Positions 42,522 to 46,202 of a stretch of DNA of 46,202 bases are shown here, in pieces; within the stretch, counting starts at the first letter, position 1, and each line of letters opens with the position of its first letter. Location: contig CANFHM010000014.1 of NCBI GenBank assembly GCA_947446975.1, forward strand, positions 1-46,202, read 5' to 3'. The DNA is from Microthrixaceae bacterium. Its GTDB lineage: Bacteria > Actinomycetota > Acidimicrobiia > Acidimicrobiales > Acidimicrobilacustridaceae. The position numbers and the translations under genes were made by a program. The notes beneath the pieces are model-generated. The model saw nothing but the letters and a program-made list of their open reading frames with translations. It was not told the DNA's origin and searched no databases.

Positions 42522-43492
42522 CGGTCGACCTCCAGCACGACGCGGGCGAGCGCTGCCGAGCGATCGGGACTGCTCATGATGGTGGGGGCGACGACGCAGC
42601 GCATGCCCTCGGCCTCCACAGCGGTGGCCAGAGCCGCATCGGCCTCATCGATGATGAGCGTGCTGGCGAACTCCCGATACCGGCGGGCCACGCCGACCAC
42701 GCTCGGTTCGTGGCCGAGTTCGAGCATGAGCCGATCCGCAGGGCCCTTCAGGGCCGCGCCGGCGACGATCGGCGACACCGCCACGACCTGCTCCCGGCGA
42801 GCGGCGACGGCGTCGGCCACCCCGGGCACCGCCATGAGCGGAGCGATCGAGACCAGCGGATTGGAGGGTGCCACCACGATGGTCCGGGCCGAGGCGATGG
42901 CCTCGAGCACTCCGGGGGTCGGGGTGGTGTCCTCGGCGCCGTCGAATCGCACGGCGGAGACGGGCACGCCGTGATGACGCTGCACGAAGTACTCCTGGAA
43001 GCTGATCTCCGAACCGGCGGGCAGCGCCGGCGCATCGGGCGACTCCGGGTGCACGGCGTCGTCCTCGGCGAGGGTCACCATCGTGCGCAGCCGATCACAG
43101 GTGACGGGGATGAGTCGCACGTCCAGACCCCAGGCCCGGGTGATCTCGGCGGTGACCTGCGCCAGATCGGCGCCCTGACCCAGCCGGTGGGTGCGGTACA
43201 GATGGGTGCCCAGATCGCGGTCGCCGAGCCCGAACCAGCTCACCCCGCCGTACTGCTCGAGCATGGCCCGCGCCTGCCAGCTCTCATCGACCAGGCCCCA
43301 GCCGGTGTCGGGATTGATCGCCCCGGCGAGTGTGTACGTGACCGTGTCGAGATCGGGGGAGATCCGCAGTCCGTGGAGTTCGAGATCATCACCGACGTTG
43401 ACGATGGCGGTGAGTTCATCGTGGGGGACGACCAGCATCAGGCCGGCCAGCATCCGGGCGGCGCCGACGCCGCCGGCGAGTGTGAGGATCAC
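42518..43492 (-). CDS. cofD: 2-phospho-L-lactate (phosphoenolpyruvate) transferase
   Basis: A 324-residue CofD/FbiA enzyme. It couples the activated phospho-lactate or enolpyruvyl group to the deazaflavin Fo. Motifs: L-A-G-G-V-G-A-A-R-M (N-terminal), I-V-N-V-G-D-D-L-E-L-H-G-L-R-I-S-P-D-L-D, then W-F-G-L-G-D-R-D and APSNPLVSIAPLM. These match CofD throughout. In the actinobacterial pathway the enzyme uses enolpyruvyl-diphospho-guanosine, giving dehydro-F420-0. The GTG start 43492 is 3 nt after gmd. The genes for Fo synthesis and FbiD are not in the window. Confidence 0.93.
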   Translation of the reverse strand: MILTLAGGVGAARMLAGLMLVVPHDELTAIVNVGDDLELHGLRISPDLDTVTYTLAGAINPDTGWGLVDESWQARAMLEQYGGVSWFGLGDRDLGTHLYRTHRLGQGADLAQVTAEITRAWGLDVRLIPVTCDRLRTMVTLAEDDAVHPESPDAPALPAGSEISFQEYFVQRHHGVPVSAVRFDGAEDTTPTPGVLEAIASARTIVVAPSNPLVSIAPLMAVPGVADAVAARREQVVAVSPIVAGAALKGPADRLMLELGHEPSVVGVARRYREFASTLIIDEADAALATAVEAEGMRCVVAPTIMSSPDRSAALARVVLEVDR

Positions 43493-43495
43493 GGC

Positions 43496-44527
<1,032 letters not shown>

Positions 44528-44559
44528 GGTTTCGGGGGTGCGGAGGCCGGGAATCGGTG

Positions 44560-45459
44560 TCAGTCGAGCAGGCGCCGACGCTCGTCGAGCACATCGGCCA
44601 GGGTGCGTTCGATGGGGATCTCCGGGACCCATCCGGTGGCCCGATGGATGCGGCCGGGGTCGCCCAGCAGCACCGGCGTCTCGACGGGGCGCTGGAGGTC
44701 CGGGTCGGCCTCGAGCTGCATGGGTGTGGCCGCCAAGGCGATGAGCATCTCGGCGAGTTCGGCGATGGCGAGGTCGCGACCGGAGCACACGTTGTAGGCC
44801 CCGCCGGGTTCACCGTGCTCGACGAGCAGGCGATAGGCACGCACCACATCGCGCACATCGGTGACATCGCGACGGGGCGTGAGGTTGCCGACGGTGACGC
44901 TCTGCAGGCCATCGCGTTCGTTGCGGGCGATCCGGTCGGCGATGCCAGGGGCGACGAAGTTCGTGCTCTGCCCGGGACCCAGGTGGTTGAACGCCCGCAC
45001 GCGCAGGACCTCGAGCCCGAACCCCAACCAGGCTTGCAGCGCCAGCTGGTCGGCGGCGATCTTGCTGGCGGCGTACGGGGTGACCGGGCGGAACGGGGTG
45101 TCCTCGGTGATGGGGAGGTCGGCGGGCGTGACCCGTCCGTAGACATCGGCGCTGCTCACCGCGAGCACCCGCGGGGAACCGTTGGCGATGCAGGCCTGCA
45201 GGAGGTTCAGAGTCCCGGTGGCGTTGACCTCGAAACACTCGCGGGGAGCGTTCCAGGAGGCGCCGATATCGCTCCAACCGGCGAGGTGGTACACGACGTC
45301 CGGGCGCACCTCGGCGAGCAGGGCGTCGAGGGCGGTGGGATCCAGCAGATCAGGTCCTGTCGGACGATCGACGCCGATGACGATGTCGCCGCAGGCCTCG
45401 AGGTGTCGGGTCAGGTGCCTCCCGACGAATCCCTCGGCGCCGGTGATCAGAGCCTTCAT
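44560..45459 (-). CDS. rmd: GDP-6-deoxy-4-keto-D-mannose reductase-like SDR
   Basis: A 299-residue reductase of the Rmd type. NAD(P) site: M-K-A-L-I-T-G-A-E-G-F-V-G. Then VVYHLAGWSDIGASW, V-S-S-A-D-V-Y-G, Y-A-A-S-K for the catalytic Tyr-Lys, and F-N-H-L-G-P-G-Q-S-T-N-F-V-A-P plus V-G-N-L-T-P-R-R-D-V-T-D-V-R-D, both close to the Rmd signature. It would reduce GDP-4-keto-6-deoxymannose to GDP-D-rhamnose. ATG 45459 is taken as start over 45471 because GAGGA lies at a better distance. It is transcribed towards gmd. Another SDR use is possible, but position and motifs agree. Confidence 0.87.
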   Translation of the reverse strand: MKALITGAEGFVGRHLTRHLEACGDIVIGVDRPTGPDLLDPTALDALLAEVRPDVVYHLAGWSDIGASWNAPRECFEVNATGTLNLLQACIANGSPRVLAVSSADVYGRVTPADLPITEDTPFRPVTPYAASKIAADQLALQAWLGFGLEVLRVRAFNHLGPGQSTNFVAPGIADRIARNERDGLQSVTVGNLTPRRDVTDVRDVVRAYRLLVEHGEPGGAYNVCSGRDLAIAELAEMLIALAATPMQLEADPDLQRPVETPVLLGDPGRIHRATGWVPEIPIERTLADVLDERRRLLD

Positions 45460-45517
45460 GGGTCGTGTCATCCTCGCAGGTACGTAGGTGCTCGGCCGGA
45501 GCGACGACCGACGTCGA

Positions 45518-45523
45518 AGTCTA
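45518..45523 (-). promoter_or_regulatory. putative -10 box (TAGACT) for rmd
   Basis: TAGACT (45523-45518) lies 58 nt upstream of ATG 45459. Confidence 0.4.
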
Positions 45524-45562
45524 GGACACACCCGATGGGCGGTCGCGGTGCGGTCGTGCCGG

Positions 45563-46202
45563 TCAGCGGGGGAGCGCGGCCCGGTCCGAGATGGCGTCCC
45601 GGTAGAGCTGCACGAGGGAGTCCACGCTGTGGTCCCAGTCGAAGCGGGGGAGTCGATCGATCCCGAGGGCTGTCCGTCGTGCTGCTGCGGCGGGATCTGC
45701 GAGCACGGAGGCGATGGCAGCGGCGAGGTCGGTCGGGTCGGCGGGCTGGGCCCAGGCGGCGCTGTCGCCGAGCACTTCGGGGAGGGCGCCGACCCTCGTG
45801 GCCACGACGGGTGTCCCGAGCGCCAGGGCCTCGAGGGGTGGCAGTCCGAACCCCTCGTAGACCGAGGGGTAGACGAATGCGGTGGCTGCGGCCAGCAGCT
45901 GGTCGCGGCGGGTGTCATCCAGCCAGCCGGTCCGGATGATCCGGGCGGCGTGCGGGGAGCGGCGGATGGCATCGCCGGCTGCCTCGGCCCCCCAGCCGTC
46001 GGGTCCGGCGATCACGAGCAGGAGCTCCGGATGTTCGGTGGCGAGGAGGTCGAAGGCGGCCACGAGGCCCGGGATGTCCTTGCGGGGTTCGATCGTGCCG
46101 AGCGAGAGCAGGAACGGAGTGGGCCCGATGACGGACCGCCCCGCTTCCGCGAGCTGCTGCCGTTCCTCCTCGGACCGGACTCGGGGTGCGCCGTTGTGGA
46201 TC
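45563..46202 (-). CDS. family 4 glycosyltransferase, N-terminus beyond the window
   Basis: The last 213 residues of a GT-B enzyme. The sequence entering the window reads IHNGAPRVR, then L-S-L-G-T-I-E-P-R-K-D-I-P, VIAGPDGWG and V-Y-E-G-F-G-L-P-P-L-E-A-L-A-L-G-T-P-V-V, the donor half with its EX7E block. It lies 103 nt upstream of rmd in the same direction, so it may use GDP-D-rhamnose, but this is only positional. The N-terminal acceptor-binding half is missing from the window. Confidence 0.83.
   Translation of the reverse strand, partial: IHNGAPRVRSEEERQQLAEAGRSVIGPTPFLLSLGTIEPRKDIPGLVAAFDLLATEHPELLLVIAGPDGWGAEAAGDAIRRSPHAARIIRTGWLDDTRRDQLLAAATAFVYPSVYEGFGLPPLEALALGTPVVATRVGALPEVLGDSAAWAQPADPTDLAAAIASVLADPAAAARRTALGIDRLPRFDWDHSVDSLVQLYRDAISDRAALPR

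Overview
The window is 46.2 kb of high-GC bacterial chromosome (about two-thirds G+C by eye), densely coded, with no gene-free stretch above about 130 bp. I see no tRNA, rRNA, insertion sequence, phage gene or CRISPR array. Gene content points to an actinobacterium, most plausibly of the Acidimicrobiia type. It has F420-synthesis genes, a B12-dependent methylmalonyl-CoA mutase with its MeaB chaperone, an AccA3-type acyl-CoA carboxylase, an LCP-family wall-polymer ligase, an LpdA-like reductase without the redox disulfide, many GTG starts, and many start codons lying 6-10 nt after a TANNNT -10 box (leaderless architecture). The lineage is inferred from gene content only.

Layout. (1) 1-144 is the tail of a MoeB/ThiF-type adenylyltransferase. 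(2) 267-21582 is a surface-polysaccharide region. It holds two secreted proteins that share a Cys-containing ~100-residue repeat (a 780-residue protein and a GH25 muramidase), rmlA, a GT-C-like membrane protein, a Wzx-like flippase, GT2 and methyltransferase genes facing apart, rmlC-rmlB-rmlD, two glycosyltransferases with beta-rich insertions, another GT4, the Wzm/Wzt ABC exporter and a 1016-residue protein with three glycosyltransferase modules. (3) 21622-34074 is mostly core metabolism: meaB-mcm (minus), a FetAB-like exporter, an LpdA-like oxidoreductase, an RDD membrane protein, a DapB-like dehydrogenase, AccA3 (minus) divergent from BirA, and pabB-pabC (minus). (4) 34206-41752 is a second glycan block: LCP protein, three GT4 enzymes in overlapping order, a His-rich membrane-anchored protein of unknown function, a mannose-1-phosphate guanylyltransferase-like enzyme and a GalE-like epimerase. 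(5) 41805-46202 (minus) carries cofE and cofD (F420), gmd and rmd (GDP-D-rhamnose) and a GT4 cut by the window edge.

How it fits together. The rml genes supply dTDP-L-rhamnose. The guanylyltransferase, Gmd and Rmd could supply GDP-mannose and GDP-D-rhamnose, and the GalE-like enzyme a UDP-hexose. The eight complete glycosyltransferase genes and one partial would build rhamnose-rich glycan, Wzm/Wzt (and perhaps the flippase) would move it across the membrane, and the LCP protein could attach it to peptidoglycan. BirA lies back to back with its likely substrate AccA3 across only 17 bp, and AccA3 feeds carboxylated acyl-CoA metabolism near the methylmalonyl-CoA mutase. The points most worth follow-up are the shared secreted repeat, the His-rich protein, the compact accA3/birA promoter and the general leaderless promoter pattern.
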